Below, piece by piece: positions 17,616 to 26,113 of a DNA stretch of 64,000 bases (the stretch's first letter is position 1; each line of letters opens with the position of its first letter). This DNA is from Bryobacteraceae bacterium (GTDB lineage Bacteria > Acidobacteriota > Terriglobia > Bryobacterales > Bryobacteraceae). The notes beneath the pieces were generated by a model. The model was not told where the DNA came from, did not search any database, and was given only the letters and a program-made list of their open reading frames with translations. The position numbers were made by a program, and so were the translations under genes. The stretch covers positions 48,981 to 112,980 of the forward strand of contig JANWXD010000009.1 in assembly GCA_025055455.1 (NCBI GenBank). The letters run 5' to 3'.

Positions 17616-19379
17616 GTGCGAGGGCGCATCTGGCTGGCGGCGGCCGTGTCGGTCGGCGTGTTGTCCGGAGCAGAATTTTTCCCGCTGGCGGCCGTGCGCC
17701 CAGGACTGAAAGGCACGGGAAAAACCGTCTTTTCGGGCACGCAGATCGAGGAGTTTCGGGTCGAGATTCTGGGCGTGCTGGAGAACGTCGGCCCGAAGCA
17801 GTCTTTGGTGCTGGCGCGCCTTTCGGGCGGGCCTCTGGACAGCGCGGGCGTGCTTCAGGGCATGAGCGGCAGTCCGGTCTACGTGGACGGCAAACTGCTC
17901 GGAGCCGTAGCCATGGCCTTTCCGTTCGCCAAGGAACCGGTGGCGGCGATCCGGCCGATTGAAGAGGTATTGCGCGCGTCGGTTCCGGCGCCTTCACCGC
18001 GGCGAATGGCGGCGGCACTCGGCGAAGGTAACCTGGCGCGGCTGTTCGACGCACCCCAGGACGTTCTGGCGCCTGGGGGCCGCCTCGTGGAGATCGCCAC
18101 CCCGGTGCATTTCGGCGGCTTCACGCCGGCGACCATCGAACACTTCGCCCCGCAGCTCCGGGCGCTCGGACTCGAACCGCGGCAGGGCGTCGCCGGAGGC
18201 GGTATTCCGCCGGCGGAAATGGGCGATCGGTCGCTGCTTCAGCCCGGGGCCATGATCACGGTGCAGCTGATCTGTGGCGATTTGAGCCTCGGGGCAGACG
18301 GGACGGTAACACACATCGAGGGCGATCGCATCTACGCGTTCGGGCACCGGTTCCTCTCCGTGGGGGCGACGGAGCTTCCGTTCGCGCGCGCAGAGGTGTT
18401 GACGGTGCTACCGAACCTGGCGAGTTCGTTCAAAATTTCCGCGGCGCGGGAGTGGATGGGAACGATCACGGAGGACCGCAGCACCGCGGTGGCGGGAATC
18501 CTGGGACGCCGGGCTTCCCTGGCTCCGGTTTCGATCGAGGTGCGGCGGCGGTCCGCAAGCGGCGTGGCCGCCGCGTCGCGCTACCGGATGGAGATGGTGC
18601 GCGATCGCTTTCTGGCGCCGTTCCTGCTGCAAATGGCGGTGTTTTCTGCCATCGACGCCACCGAACGCATGTTCGGGAGCGCGACCATCGGCGTGGAAGG
18701 CGAGATCCGGTTTCAGAACGGGGCGGAGCCGCTGCGGTTGCGCAACATGTACGCGGGCGAGTTCAGCCTGCCCCAGCAGGTTTCCCTCGCCACCGCGGTG
18801 CCGCTGGCGTATGCGTTGCAGGCGACGGACACGCTGGAACTCAGAGACGTGCGGCTCGTGCTGGATGCGTACGATCAGAAGAAGCAGTTGCAGATCGATC
18901 AGGTGTGGGCTTGGCCGCGACAGGTGCGGCCGGGCGAAGCGGTAGAACTGACAGTGAGCTTGGTGTCGGGGAGCGGGACGGAGGTCACGCGCAAAGCCAC
19001 CTATCGGGTGCCGGTGGGGATGCCGGAAGGACCGCTCTATTTCACGGTGGCCGACGGCGCGACCACGAACCTCTCCGAGTACCGGCAGCTATTGGGAGGC
19101 GGAGCGCGATCGGCGGCGCAGTTGCTCCAATTTTTGAACTCGCTGCGGGCCAACACGAAAGCGTACGTCCGCGTGTGGCGGGCGCAGCCATCCTATCAAG
19201 CGGGCGGGGAGGAATTCCCATCGCCGCCGCCGTCGCTGGCGCAGATTCTGGCGCGCGCCCAAGCGGCCCTGGGTCCGGCGATGGCCAGCGCGGGATCCAA
19301 AGTGGCAGAGTTGGAGATTACCGCGGGTGACGTGGTGATCACCGGGTCGAAGACGGTTCAGGTGGACGTGAGGGAATGA
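17616..19379 (+). CDS. Secreted SpoIVB-like peptidase S55 domain protein
   Basis: 587 residues with an N-terminal signal (IWLAAAVSVGVLSGAE). The S55 peptidase fold shows the serine motif LQGMSGSPVYVDGKLLGAV (nucleophile Ser84), and the second conserved block IYAFGHRFLSVGATELPFARAEVLTVLPNLASSFK (in part) with MGTITEDRSTAVAGILG. SpoIVB is the sporulation signalling protease of Bacillus; Acidobacteria carry long secreted relatives whose targets are unknown and which have nothing to do with sporulation. The C-terminal 250 residues are beta-rich. The stop overlaps the start of the next gene (ATGA, 19376-19379), so the propeller protein is made with it and may be its partner. Confidence 0.82.
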   Translation: MRGRIWLAAAVSVGVLSGAEFFPLAAVRPGLKGTGKTVFSGTQIEEFRVEILGVLENVGPKQSLVLARLSGGPLDSAGVLQGMSGSPVYVDGKLLGAVAMAFPFAKEPVAAIRPIEEVLRASVPAPSPRRMAAALGEGNLARLFDAPQDVLAPGGRLVEIATPVHFGGFTPATIEHFAPQLRALGLEPRQGVAGGGIPPAEMGDRSLLQPGAMITVQLICGDLSLGADGTVTHIEGDRIYAFGHRFLSVGATELPFARAEVLTVLPNLASSFKISAAREWMGTITEDRSTAVAGILGRRASLAPVSIEVRRRSASGVAAASRYRMEMVRDRFLAPFLLQMAVFSAIDATERMFGSATIGVEGEIRFQNGAEPLRLRNMYAGEFSLPQQVSLATAVPLAYALQATDTLELRDVRLVLDAYDQKKQLQIDQVWAWPRQVRPGEAVELTVSLVSGSGTEVTRKATYRVPVGMPEGPLYFTVADGATTNLSEYRQLLGGGARSAAQLLQFLNSLRANTKAYVRVWRAQPSYQAGGEEFPSPPPSLAQILARAQAALGPAMASAGSKVAELEITAGDVVITGSKTVQVDVRE

Positions 19380-21616
19380 GGCTGCGGATCGGCCTTTGGA
19401 CGGGTGCGGCGCTGCTGTGGGGGGCGAGCACCGCCACCTGGGAGATGAGCGGCTATCAAGAATTCATCCGCGGTCGCTTTGCGGGTGTCTCCCTGAGCCG
19501 GGACGGCGAGCTGATGCTGGCGCCGCGACTGGAGACGGTCGTGGCCTCCGACCAACCGGTGATTTGGAGCTTAGTCCGGGCGGCGGACGGAACCGTGTAC
19601 GCCGGCACGGGCCATGGGGGGCGGGTGTTGAAGGTGGACCCCACCGGGCGGAGCAGCGTGCTGTGGACGGCCGACCAGCCGGAGGTGTTCGCCCTGGCGC
19701 TGGGCCCGGACGGGCTGCTGTATGCGGGCACGTCGCCCAACGGGAAGGTGTACCGGATCAACGCGCGCGGGGAAGCAACGGAGTTTTTCGCGCCGCAGAC
19801 CACCTACATTTGGGCCCTCACGTTTGACCGCAGCGGAGCCCTCTACGTCGGCACGGGAGATCAGGGCAAGATCTTTCGGGTGGAGCCCTCCGGCAAAGGA
19901 GAGGTCTATTACGAGACGGGGCAAATTCACGTCACCTGTCTCGGGTGGGACGCGGCCGGTCGCCTCGTGGCGGGCACCGACCCGAACGGGATTTTGTATC
20001 GGATCACCGAAAAGGACAAAGGGTTCGTGCTGTACGATGCCAATCTGCCGGAGATCCGCTCCGTCGCGCTGGGCCCGGACGGAGCCCTGTATGCAGCGGC
20101 GCTTGGGGGGGCGATGCTGCGGCGGACTCCGGCCGTTCCGCCCAGCGCCTCCGGAGGGCAAGGCCCGCCGGCAACGGCGCCGGCCACGGTGACCGTCACG
20201 GTGAGCGAGGAGCTGGCTCAGGGCGGGGTGGAGATCAAGCCGAAGCCGGAAGCGGCCAAACCGGCGCCGCCGGCGGTGACGCTCCCCGCGCCCGCTCCAG
20301 TGGTGGACTTGGCGGGAGTCGAAAAGGCGGCGGTGTTTCGCATCGGGCCGGATCTCACCGTGGAGACGCTGTGGACGTCCAAGGAAGAAAACGTCTACGA
20401 CTTGGCGCCCGTGGGAGAAGATCTCATCTTCGCCACAGACGGGCGGGGGCGTTTGTACCGGCTGGGGCGCGACCGCAAGGTGACGCTGCTGGCGCAGACC
20501 AACGAAAGCGAGGCGACGCGGCTGGCGGTGAGCGCCTCCGGGTTGCTGGCCGCCACGGGGAATCTGGGGAAGATCTTTCGGTTGAGCGACGAGTACGCCA
20601 CCGCGGGCGAGTACGAGTCGCCAGTGCACGATGCCGGCTCGGTCGCCCGCTGGGGACGGATCAGCTGGCGGGCCGAGGCGGGGCAGCACGGCAAGATCCT
20701 GCTGCGGACGCGGACCGGCAATTCGGCGCGGCCCGACCGGACCTGGAGCGAGTGGTCGGAGCCGCTGACCGATGCCTCCGGCTCACTGATCCCGAGCCCG
20801 AACGCGCGCTACATCCAGTGGAAGGCGGAGTTTTTCGGGAACGGAAAATCCTCCCCGGTGCTGCGCAGCGTTACGGTGGCCTATCTGCCGCAGAACACGC
20901 CCCCGGCGGTGAAAAGCATCACCGTGAGCGCGGTCGCGGCGGCGGGGGCTGCGCCCCAGAAGGCGGCGGGCGCGGCAGCGCCGTCCAGCACCTACAGCAT
21001 TACCGTCACCGACACCGGCGAGCCACCGGCGCCCACGTCCTCAGGAACGCCAGCCCAGGCCCTGGGGCGCGCGGGCGCCGGGCAGTTGCAGATCGGCTGG
21101 CAGGCCGAGGATCCGGACGGAGACCGGCTCACATATGCAGTCTATTTCCGCGGCGAAGACGAACGGCAGTGGAAGCTGATCAGAGACAATCTGATGGAGG
21201 CGAGCGTGCAAATCGACCGAGAGGCCCTCGCCGACGGCCGGTACTTTTTCCGCGTGGTCGCGTCCGACCAAGCCGCCAACCCGCCAGGAACGGCGCGACA
21301 GGCGGAGTTGGTGAGCGCACCCGTGCTGATCGACAACACCCCGCCGAAGGTGCGCTTGGGAGCGCCGCGGCGGGTGGGGACCGATCTGGAGATCGAGGTC
21401 GAGGCAACCGACGAGGTGAGCCCGCTGCGGCGTGCCGAGTTTTCTCTGGATGCCGGTCCCTGGACGCCGCTGGCGGCCGAAGACGGAGTGGCTGACTCGC
21501 CGCGGGAGCGGTTCCGCTTGCGCGTGGTGAGCCCTCCGCCCGGCGAACATGTGCTCGTCGTGCGCGTCTACGACGCGGCGGACAACGCCGGCCTGGCGAA
21601 GATCGTGCTGCCTTGA
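19376..21616 (+). CDS. Secreted beta-propeller protein with C-terminal Ig-like region
   Basis: 746 residues with a signal-like N-terminus. Residues about 55-230 contain repeated blades of the type ALGPDGLLYAGTSPNGKVYRI, ALTFDRSGALYVGTGDQGKIFRV, VALGPDGALYAAALGGAML, with more blades around 330-400 (EDLIFATDGRGRLYRL, TGNLGKIFRL). A proline/alanine-rich insert lies between them. The C-terminal half has fibronectin/Ig-like sandwiches (PPAVKSITVS, RYFFRVVASDQAANPPG, VLIDNTPPKVRLG, HVLVVRVYDAADNAG). It probably binds a ligand or protein in the periplasm or outside. Coupling to the S55 peptidase by an ATGA overlap suggests it may be a substrate, inhibitor or scaffold. Confidence 0.75.
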   Translation: MRLRIGLWTGAALLWGASTATWEMSGYQEFIRGRFAGVSLSRDGELMLAPRLETVVASDQPVIWSLVRAADGTVYAGTGHGGRVLKVDPTGRSSVLWTADQPEVFALALGPDGLLYAGTSPNGKVYRINARGEATEFFAPQTTYIWALTFDRSGALYVGTGDQGKIFRVEPSGKGEVYYETGQIHVTCLGWDAAGRLVAGTDPNGILYRITEKDKGFVLYDANLPEIRSVALGPDGALYAAALGGAMLRRTPAVPPSASGGQGPPATAPATVTVTVSEELAQGGVEIKPKPEAAKPAPPAVTLPAPAPVVDLAGVEKAAVFRIGPDLTVETLWTSKEENVYDLAPVGEDLIFATDGRGRLYRLGRDRKVTLLAQTNESEATRLAVSASGLLAATGNLGKIFRLSDEYATAGEYESPVHDAGSVARWGRISWRAEAGQHGKILLRTRTGNSARPDRTWSEWSEPLTDASGSLIPSPNARYIQWKAEFFGNGKSSPVLRSVTVAYLPQNTPPAVKSITVSAVAAAGAAPQKAAGAAAPSSTYSITVTDTGEPPAPTSSGTPAQALGRAGAGQLQIGWQAEDPDGDRLTYAVYFRGEDERQWKLIRDNLMEASVQIDREALADGRYFFRVVASDQAANPPGTARQAELVSAPVLIDNTPPKVRLGAPRRVGTDLEIEVEATDEVSPLRRAEFSLDAGPWTPLAAEDGVADSPRERFRLRVVSPPPGEHVLVVRVYDAADNAGLAKIVLP

Positions 21617-21654
21617 GCCCGGCCGGGCCGCCTTGGCCGCGCCGCGAGCCCCCG

Positions 21655-21663
21655 TGCTACGCT
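21655..21663 (+). promoter_or_regulatory. Extended -10 promoter of the sugar transferase gene
   Basis: TGCTACGCT, 37 bases before the ATG at 21701, in the 84-base gap after the propeller gene. Confidence 0.35.
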
Positions 21664-21700
21664 AAACTTTCGTCACCGTCGCGCCGAATCTGTCGAACGG

Positions 21701-23056
21701 ATGTTCCAGCTCTTCCAGCACCTGATCCCTGCCTCGGTCCTCACGTTGCTGCTCGCGGACGCGGTGCTGCTCGCGACGTGTTACGCGGCAGCGGCCTACG
21801 TCTTGGTGGACGTGGACCCGACCGTGTTCCTTTTATATGACGGCGGGCTCGCACGGATCCTGATCGTGGTGGGGACGATCATGGCGGGGCTGTATTTTCA
21901 CGATCTGTACTCCCAAGTGCGGGTGCGCTCCCGAGTGGTGCTGTTGCAGCAGTGCGTTCAAGTGTTCGGCATCGCGTTTCTCGTGCAGGCGGTGGTGAGC
22001 TATGTGAGCGCGAACTGGATGTTGCCGCGGTGGGTGATGATGAGCGGGAGCGGCGCGGCGCTGGCCACCTTGTACGGCTGGCGGCTCGTCTACAGCGCGG
22101 TCGTGCTGGCGGCGCTGGGGACGGTGCGGGTGCTGCTGGTGGGTTCGAGTTGCCTCGTCCGGGAAATCGCGGAGGAGATCGCGGAGCGGCCGCAACTGGG
22201 CATGACGGTGGCCGGCTGCTACGGGGACGAAGCCCTGGACGGTTCGCGCCTGATGGAACTGGTGCGGCAGACGCGACCCGACCGGATCGTGGTGGGTGTG
22301 CGGGAGCGCCGCGGGCGCCTGCCGCTGGACGAGTTGATGGAGTTGCGGTTTTCGGGGATCCGGATCGAGGAGGCGGCAGCTGCCTTCGAGGCGGTGTGCG
22401 GGCGCGTGCCGCTGGCCGAGCTGCAACCGGCCCACCTGATCTTCTCACGAGAGCTGGGGCCGCACCCGGGGCGGGTGGCGCTGCAAAGCCTGTATTCGTT
22501 GCTGCTCGCGCTGGTGGGAACCTTGCTGACGCTCCCCGTGATGATCCTGGTGGCGGCGGCCATCAAGCTGACCTCGCGGGGGCCGGTGCTGTTCCGCCAG
22601 CTCCGGGTGGGGCGCAACGGCCGGACGTTCGTGTTGTACAAGTTCCGCTCGATGTATCACGACGCCGAGGCGCGCACGGGGCCGGTGTGGGCGGCGCCGG
22701 ACGACCCGCGGGTGACGCCGGTCGGGCGCTGGTTGCGGCGGCTGCGGCTGGACGAGCTGCCCCAATTCTTCAATGTGCTGCGGGGCGACATGGTGTTGGT
22801 GGGACCGCGACCCGAGCGGCCGGAGTTCGTCAAGGTGCTGGAGGCCAAGATCCCCTACTACCGCCAGCGCCACTGTGTAAAGCCGGGGATCACGGGATGG
22901 GCGCAGATCAATCACAAGTACGGGGACACGGTGGAAGACGCGATCCGGAAGCTGGAATACGATTTGTATTACATCAAGAATCTGTCCCCGGCGCTGGACG
23001 CCTACATTCTGTTTCACACCGTGAAGACGATGCTGCTGTTCCGCGGGGCGCAGTGA
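21701..23056 (+). CDS. Polyprenyl-phosphate sugar-1-phosphate transferase (EpsB/WbaP type)
   Basis: 451 residues. Four to five N-terminal membrane helices, a Rossmann-like CoA-binding-type domain (VRVLLVGSSCLVREIAEE), one more membrane segment (LLALVGTLLTLPVMILVAAAI), and the conserved catalytic module: GPVLFRQLRVGRNGRTF, YKFRSM, LDELPQFFNVLRGDMVLVGPRPERPEF, KPGITGWAQINHKYGDTVEDA and KLEYDLYYIKN. It transfers a sugar-1-phosphate from a nucleotide sugar to undecaprenyl phosphate, starting polysaccharide synthesis. The DTVEDA end resembles the PEP-CTERM/EpsB subgroup. It lies alone, 21 kb from the main polysaccharide operon, which has its own initiating transferase. Confidence 0.9.
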   Translation: MFQLFQHLIPASVLTLLLADAVLLATCYAAAAYVLVDVDPTVFLLYDGGLARILIVVGTIMAGLYFHDLYSQVRVRSRVVLLQQCVQVFGIAFLVQAVVSYVSANWMLPRWVMMSGSGAALATLYGWRLVYSAVVLAALGTVRVLLVGSSCLVREIAEEIAERPQLGMTVAGCYGDEALDGSRLMELVRQTRPDRIVVGVRERRGRLPLDELMELRFSGIRIEEAAAAFEAVCGRVPLAELQPAHLIFSRELGPHPGRVALQSLYSLLLALVGTLLTLPVMILVAAAIKLTSRGPVLFRQLRVGRNGRTFVLYKFRSMYHDAEARTGPVWAAPDDPRVTPVGRWLRRLRLDELPQFFNVLRGDMVLVGPRPERPEFVKVLEAKIPYYRQRHCVKPGITGWAQINHKYGDTVEDAIRKLEYDLYYIKNLSPALDAYILFHTVKTMLLFRGAQ

Positions 23057-23067
23057 GGCCAGGCGGG

Positions 23068-23076
23068 TGCTAGAAT
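23068..23076 (+). promoter_or_regulatory. Extended -10 promoter of tRNA-Sec
   Basis: TGCTAGAAT ends 6 bases before the first base of the mature tRNA, so transcription would start at or very near the tRNA 5' end. It begins 12 bases after the stop of the sugar transferase gene. Confidence 0.55.
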
Positions 23077-23082
23077 CGGGAC

Positions 23083-23181
23083 GGAAGCTAGTCCTGGCGG
23101 GTGCCGGGCCTGGTCTTCAAAACCAGTGTGCGGCCCGCGCGGCGGGTCGCGGGTGGGTTCGACTCCCACTAGCTTCCGCCA
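23083..23181 (+). tRNA. selC: Selenocysteine tRNA (anticodon UCA)
   Basis: All arms of a bacterial tRNA-Sec can be folded by eye. Acceptor of 8 bp (GGAAGCTA 23083-23090 with TAGCTTCC 23170-23177), discriminator G and encoded CCA (23179-23181). D arm with the diagnostic 6-bp stem CCTGGC/GCCGGG and 4-base loop. Anticodon stem CTGGT/ACCAG with loop CTTCAAA, anticodon TCA at 23117-23119. Long variable arm of 9 bp (23130-23138 with 23142-23150, one G-U pair). T stem GTGGG/CCCAC with TTCGACT loop. The 8+5 acceptor/T arrangement and the long extra arm separate it from Ser, Leu and suppressor tRNAs. The organism should therefore make selenoproteins; selA, selB and selD are not in this window. Confidence 0.97.
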
Positions 23182-23317
23182 CAAGTTTGCCGCTCCAACG
23201 CTGGGGTGTGTAAATCCTGCCGCTTGTGGGTGCGCTCCGGGCAGCTAAGTAGCCGCATCTCCGCAGCGCAGCTCTGGCATTTCGTTTGCACGCTCGGCTC
23301 GGGAGCGAAACGGGTCG

Positions 23318-24196
23318 GTGTGGCGGTATCGAGACGCGATCCCCGCGGGGGCAGCGGCGTTGCTCTGCGCCGGAGCCGCCCTGGGCCAGGAGAAGGGTTT
23401 CTATTTTTACCAGCGCGTCGAGGCCACAGCCAACGAGCTTGCTTGGATCACGCGACTGGAGGCCACCGCGGGATACAACGTCAACCGCTACCTGGGATTC
23501 GAGGCCGGCGTGCCGGTGTACTTTGTCCGGCCGCAGCCGCGCATCAAAGCGGCTCCCGCCGTCGAGCGGGCGGATGGTCTGGGCAACGTGCGCGTGACGG
23601 CGCGCCTCGCGGTTTCGACTGCCGCTGTGGACTATTTCGGGGCGGCTACGGTGACCGCCCCGACCGGCGACGAAGACAAGGGCCTGAGCACGGGGAAGGT
23701 GACCTGGGACTGGAGCAGCCATTTCGAGCGCTCCTTCGGCCGGATTACCCCGTTCGGGGCCGTGGGCGTGGCCAACACGATTACGGACACGCCCTTTTTC
23801 GTGCGGCCTTTTTCCTCCCAAGGGCTGGTGACGCGTCTGGAGGGCGGCGTGCGCGTCGGACTGCTGCGGCGCCTGAGCGCTGGAGCGCTCTTGTACACCA
23901 TTCAGCCCTCCGGCGAGCAGACTGTGATCAGCCGGCTCCTGCGGGGAGGACCCGCCCCGCCGCTGGCGCCCGCCGGCAGAGGGAGGCGGCGCGGCGTGTT
24001 CGAGCAGGCGCCGAGGACGGTGGGGCCGGCGGAACTGGTGCGGGAGCGGGGAGGCGCGGTGTGGATTTCCGCGGGGCCGTTCGGCATCGTGGACTTTCAG
24101 TTGGGTTACAGCCGCAGCGCCCCTTACGCGCTGGACAGTCTGTTTGTAGGCATCGGCGCAAATCTGGGGTCGCTGATCCGGCAGCGGCGGCTGTAA
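23318..24196 (+). CDS. Outer-membrane beta-barrel-like protein of unknown function
   Basis: 292 residues from a GTG; a signal peptide (IPAGAAALLCAGAALGQE) precedes a beta-rich protein with alternating strands and aromatic girdle residues (FYFYQRVEATANELAWITRLEATAGYN quoted in part), VRVTARLAV, YFGAATVTAPTGDED, ITPFGAVGVANTI, and a last strand LDSLFVGIGANLGSLI. This resembles acidobacterial transporter-like or MetA-pathway barrel proteins; no specific family can be named. A proline/arginine-rich loop lies around residues 208-235. The 136 bases between tRNA-Sec and this gene hold nothing I can identify. Confidence 0.6.
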   Translation: MWRYRDAIPAGAAALLCAGAALGQEKGFYFYQRVEATANELAWITRLEATAGYNVNRYLGFEAGVPVYFVRPQPRIKAAPAVERADGLGNVRVTARLAVSTAAVDYFGAATVTAPTGDEDKGLSTGKVTWDWSSHFERSFGRITPFGAVGVANTITDTPFFVRPFSSQGLVTRLEGGVRVGLLRRLSAGALLYTIQPSGEQTVISRLLRGGPAPPLAPAGRGRRRGVFEQAPRTVGPAELVRERGGAVWISAGPFGIVDFQLGYSRSAPYALDSLFVGIGANLGSLIRQRRL

Positions 24197-24225
24197 CCGC
24201 CGCAAGAAAACGAAGAGGGAAGGGC

Positions 24226-24735
24226 ATGAAGCATCGTTGGACGTGGTTGGGAGTCGTTGCGGTGGTCGCCGGCGTGAGTCTTGCCCCGGCGCAGCGCGGC
24301 ATGGGTCGCGGCGGCGGGCAGCCTCCCGCTGCGCGCGGGCCGGTCCAGCGGCCGGCGGAAGCGGGCCGGCCGGGCGGGGCTCCGCGAGGCGCGGACGCGC
24401 CGCGCGGTCCGGAAGCGAACAGGGCTGTGGTTCACCTGCAACGCCATCCGGAGCTAGCCGCGCGGCTGGCGCCGCTGCTGCCTCCGGGCGTGACGGCCGA
24501 GCAGGCGGCCGCGGGCTTTCGCAACTGGGGGCAGTTCGTCGCGGCGTTGCACGTGTCCAAGAACCTGGGCATTCCCTTCGAGGATGTGAAAGCGCGGGTG
24601 ACCGGGCCCGAGAGTCTCTCGCTCGGCAAGGCCATCCGGGAGCTTCGTCCGCAATTGCCTCCGGAGCAGGTTCGTGCGGCGGTGCGGGAGGCCGAGCGCG
24701 AGGCGAAACGCATCCGGCGCGAGGCGGGCAAGTAG
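24226..24735 (+). CDS. Small secreted protein, Gly/Pro/Arg-rich, unknown function
   Basis: 169 residues from the ATG at 24226 behind a purine-rich ribosome site (GAAGAGGGAAGG). A signal peptide (WTWLGVVAVVAGVSLAPAQ) leads into a disordered stretch rich in Gly, Pro, Arg and Ala (about 24-65), then a helical domain (NWGQFVAALHVSKNLGIPFEDVKARVTGPESLSLGKAI, in part) ending in charged helices. The pattern VSKNLGI-F-LK---G--SLGKAI recurs in small acidobacterial secreted proteins, but I know no function. It follows the barrel protein by 29 bases and is probably cotranscribed. Confidence 0.7.
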   Translation: MKHRWTWLGVVAVVAGVSLAPAQRGMGRGGGQPPAARGPVQRPAEAGRPGGAPRGADAPRGPEANRAVVHLQRHPELAARLAPLLPPGVTAEQAAAGFRNWGQFVAALHVSKNLGIPFEDVKARVTGPESLSLGKAIRELRPQLPPEQVRAAVREAEREAKRIRREAGK

Positions 24736-24853
24736 CACCGGCGCACCAAGCCCGCCGCGGGTCGGGCGGTGAGCTGAGGCGGTCACCGCGGGTGAGATTT
24801 GCGCCGCCCACAGCGCTTCCCGCCCAGGCCTGCGTTGTGGTAGAGCATAAAGC

Positions 24854-26092
24854 ATGTCCACTACACGCCGGTCCTTTTTGCGCCGGGCCGCGGCGCCGGC
24901 GCTGCTCACTTCGCAAACGGCTACGCCTGCCCCCCGGCGTCCGGATCCCGCGGAAGTAGATCGGGCCGCAGCCAAGCCTGTGCTGCGCCGCGAAGGCCTC
25001 ACCTCGCCCGTGATCATCGAGTCCATCCGCCTGCTCAAAAAAGGCAACGAGTATTTCGTGCACGTCCGCTCCAAGGACGGCGCCGAAGGCGTCTCGGTGA
25101 CCAACCCCCCGCGGGCTCAATACCTGTACCCGATCCTCAACCAGTTGATCATTCCGTTTTTCATCGGCAAAGACGCCCGAGACCTGGAAAATCTGCTCTG
25201 GGAGCTCTACCGTTGGCAGGACAACTACAAATTGTACGGCCTGGCGTTCTGGAGTCCCCAAGCCTGGGTGGAATTCGCCATTCTGGACATGCTCGGCCGG
25301 ATCACGAAAAAGCCCATGGGAGCCTTGCTCGGCGACATCCAGCGCAGAGAAGTGCCCATCTACGTGGCCAGCGGGCGGCGCGACACGACCCCGGAGCAGG
25401 AAGTCGACCACCTCCGCGAGCTGCTCGAAAAGTCCGGCGCCAGGGCCGTGAAGTTTCGCGTCGGCGGCCGCATGAGCCGCAACGCCGACGCCATGCCGGG
25501 CCGCACGGAGCGACTCATTCCGCTGGTGCGCAAAACGTTCGGCGACGCCATTGCGATCCATGCCGACGCCAACAGCTCTTACGATGCGGCCCATGGGATC
25601 CGGATCGGGCGGATGCTCGAGGAAGTCAAGGCGGTCTTCTTCGAGGAGCCCTGCGAGTTCGACCATCTGGAGGAGACCAAGGCGGTGGCCGACGCCCTGA
25701 CGATTCCCGTGGCGGGAGGCGAGCAGGAATACAGCCACTGGCGGTTCCGGTGGATGATCTTGCACCGGGGCGTGGATATCGTGCAGCCGGACCTGCACTA
25801 TTACGGCGGCATGATCCGTTCCATCCGCGTGGCGCGGATGGCCGACGTGGCAGGGATGCCCACCACCGTTCACATCTCCGGCGGATTCGGATTCGTGTAC
25901 ATGCTGCACTTCGCCTCGGCGATTCGCGATCCCGGGGCGTACCAGGAGTACAAGCTCGGCCTGGAGCGCTACGGGACTTGGTTCGACCCGCCCATTACGG
26001 TGCGTGACGGCAAGATGAGCATTCCCACCGGGCCGGGCGTGGGGATCAGGGATCTTCGGGGGCTGCTCGAGGGCGCAGTGGTCGTAACCTAA
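24854..26092 (+). CDS. Mandelate racemase/muconate lactonizing enzyme family protein, Tat-exported
   Basis: 412 residues. A twin-arginine signal (TTRRSFLRRAAAPALL) precedes an enolase-superfamily enzyme. Metal ligands are visible as Asp in AIAIHADANSSYD, Glu in VFFEEPCEFDH and Glu in VAGGEQEYSHW. The KFR of ARAVKFRVGGR supplies the second-strand Lys, and Asp in VQPDLHYYGG with His in TTVHISGGFG forms the Asp-His dyad of the mandelate racemase subgroup. Such enzymes abstract a proton alpha to a carboxylate, typically dehydrating acid sugars. The exact substrate cannot be inferred. It converges with the sulfite/nitrite reductase gene 21 bases away. Confidence 0.88.
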   Translation: MSTTRRSFLRRAAAPALLTSQTATPAPRRPDPAEVDRAAAKPVLRREGLTSPVIIESIRLLKKGNEYFVHVRSKDGAEGVSVTNPPRAQYLYPILNQLIIPFFIGKDARDLENLLWELYRWQDNYKLYGLAFWSPQAWVEFAILDMLGRITKKPMGALLGDIQRREVPIYVASGRRDTTPEQEVDHLRELLEKSGARAVKFRVGGRMSRNADAMPGRTERLIPLVRKTFGDAIAIHADANSSYDAAHGIRIGRMLEEVKAVFFEEPCEFDHLEETKAVADALTIPVAGGEQEYSHWRFRWMILHRGVDIVQPDLHYYGGMIRSIRVARMADVAGMPTTVHISGGFGFVYMLHFASAIRDPGAYQEYKLGLERYGTWFDPPITVRDGKMSIPTGPGVGIRDLRGLLEGAVVVT

Positions 26093-26095
26093 GGC

Positions 26096-26110
26096 GCGGC
26101 GGGACGCCGC
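26096..26110. terminator. Hairpin between two converging genes
   Basis: GCGGCG-GGA-CGCCGC forms a 6-bp stem with a 3-base loop directly after the stop of the racemase-like gene and before the end of the reductase gene. It could serve both directions, but no U tract follows on either side. Confidence 0.4.
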
Positions 26111-26113
26111 TGG

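Noticed and set aside
23182..24853. A selenoprotein gene with in-frame TGA next to tRNA-Sec
   Set aside because: The following genes are complete without readthrough, and no pair of frames separated by TGA looked like a split protein.
23117..25909. Long minus-strand open frame of more than 900 codons across the barrel, small secreted and racemase genes
   Set aside because: It is antisense to three well-supported genes and overlaps tRNA-Sec. Its translation is rich in Arg, Pro, His and Ala without any motif, as expected of the shadow of GC-rich third positions.
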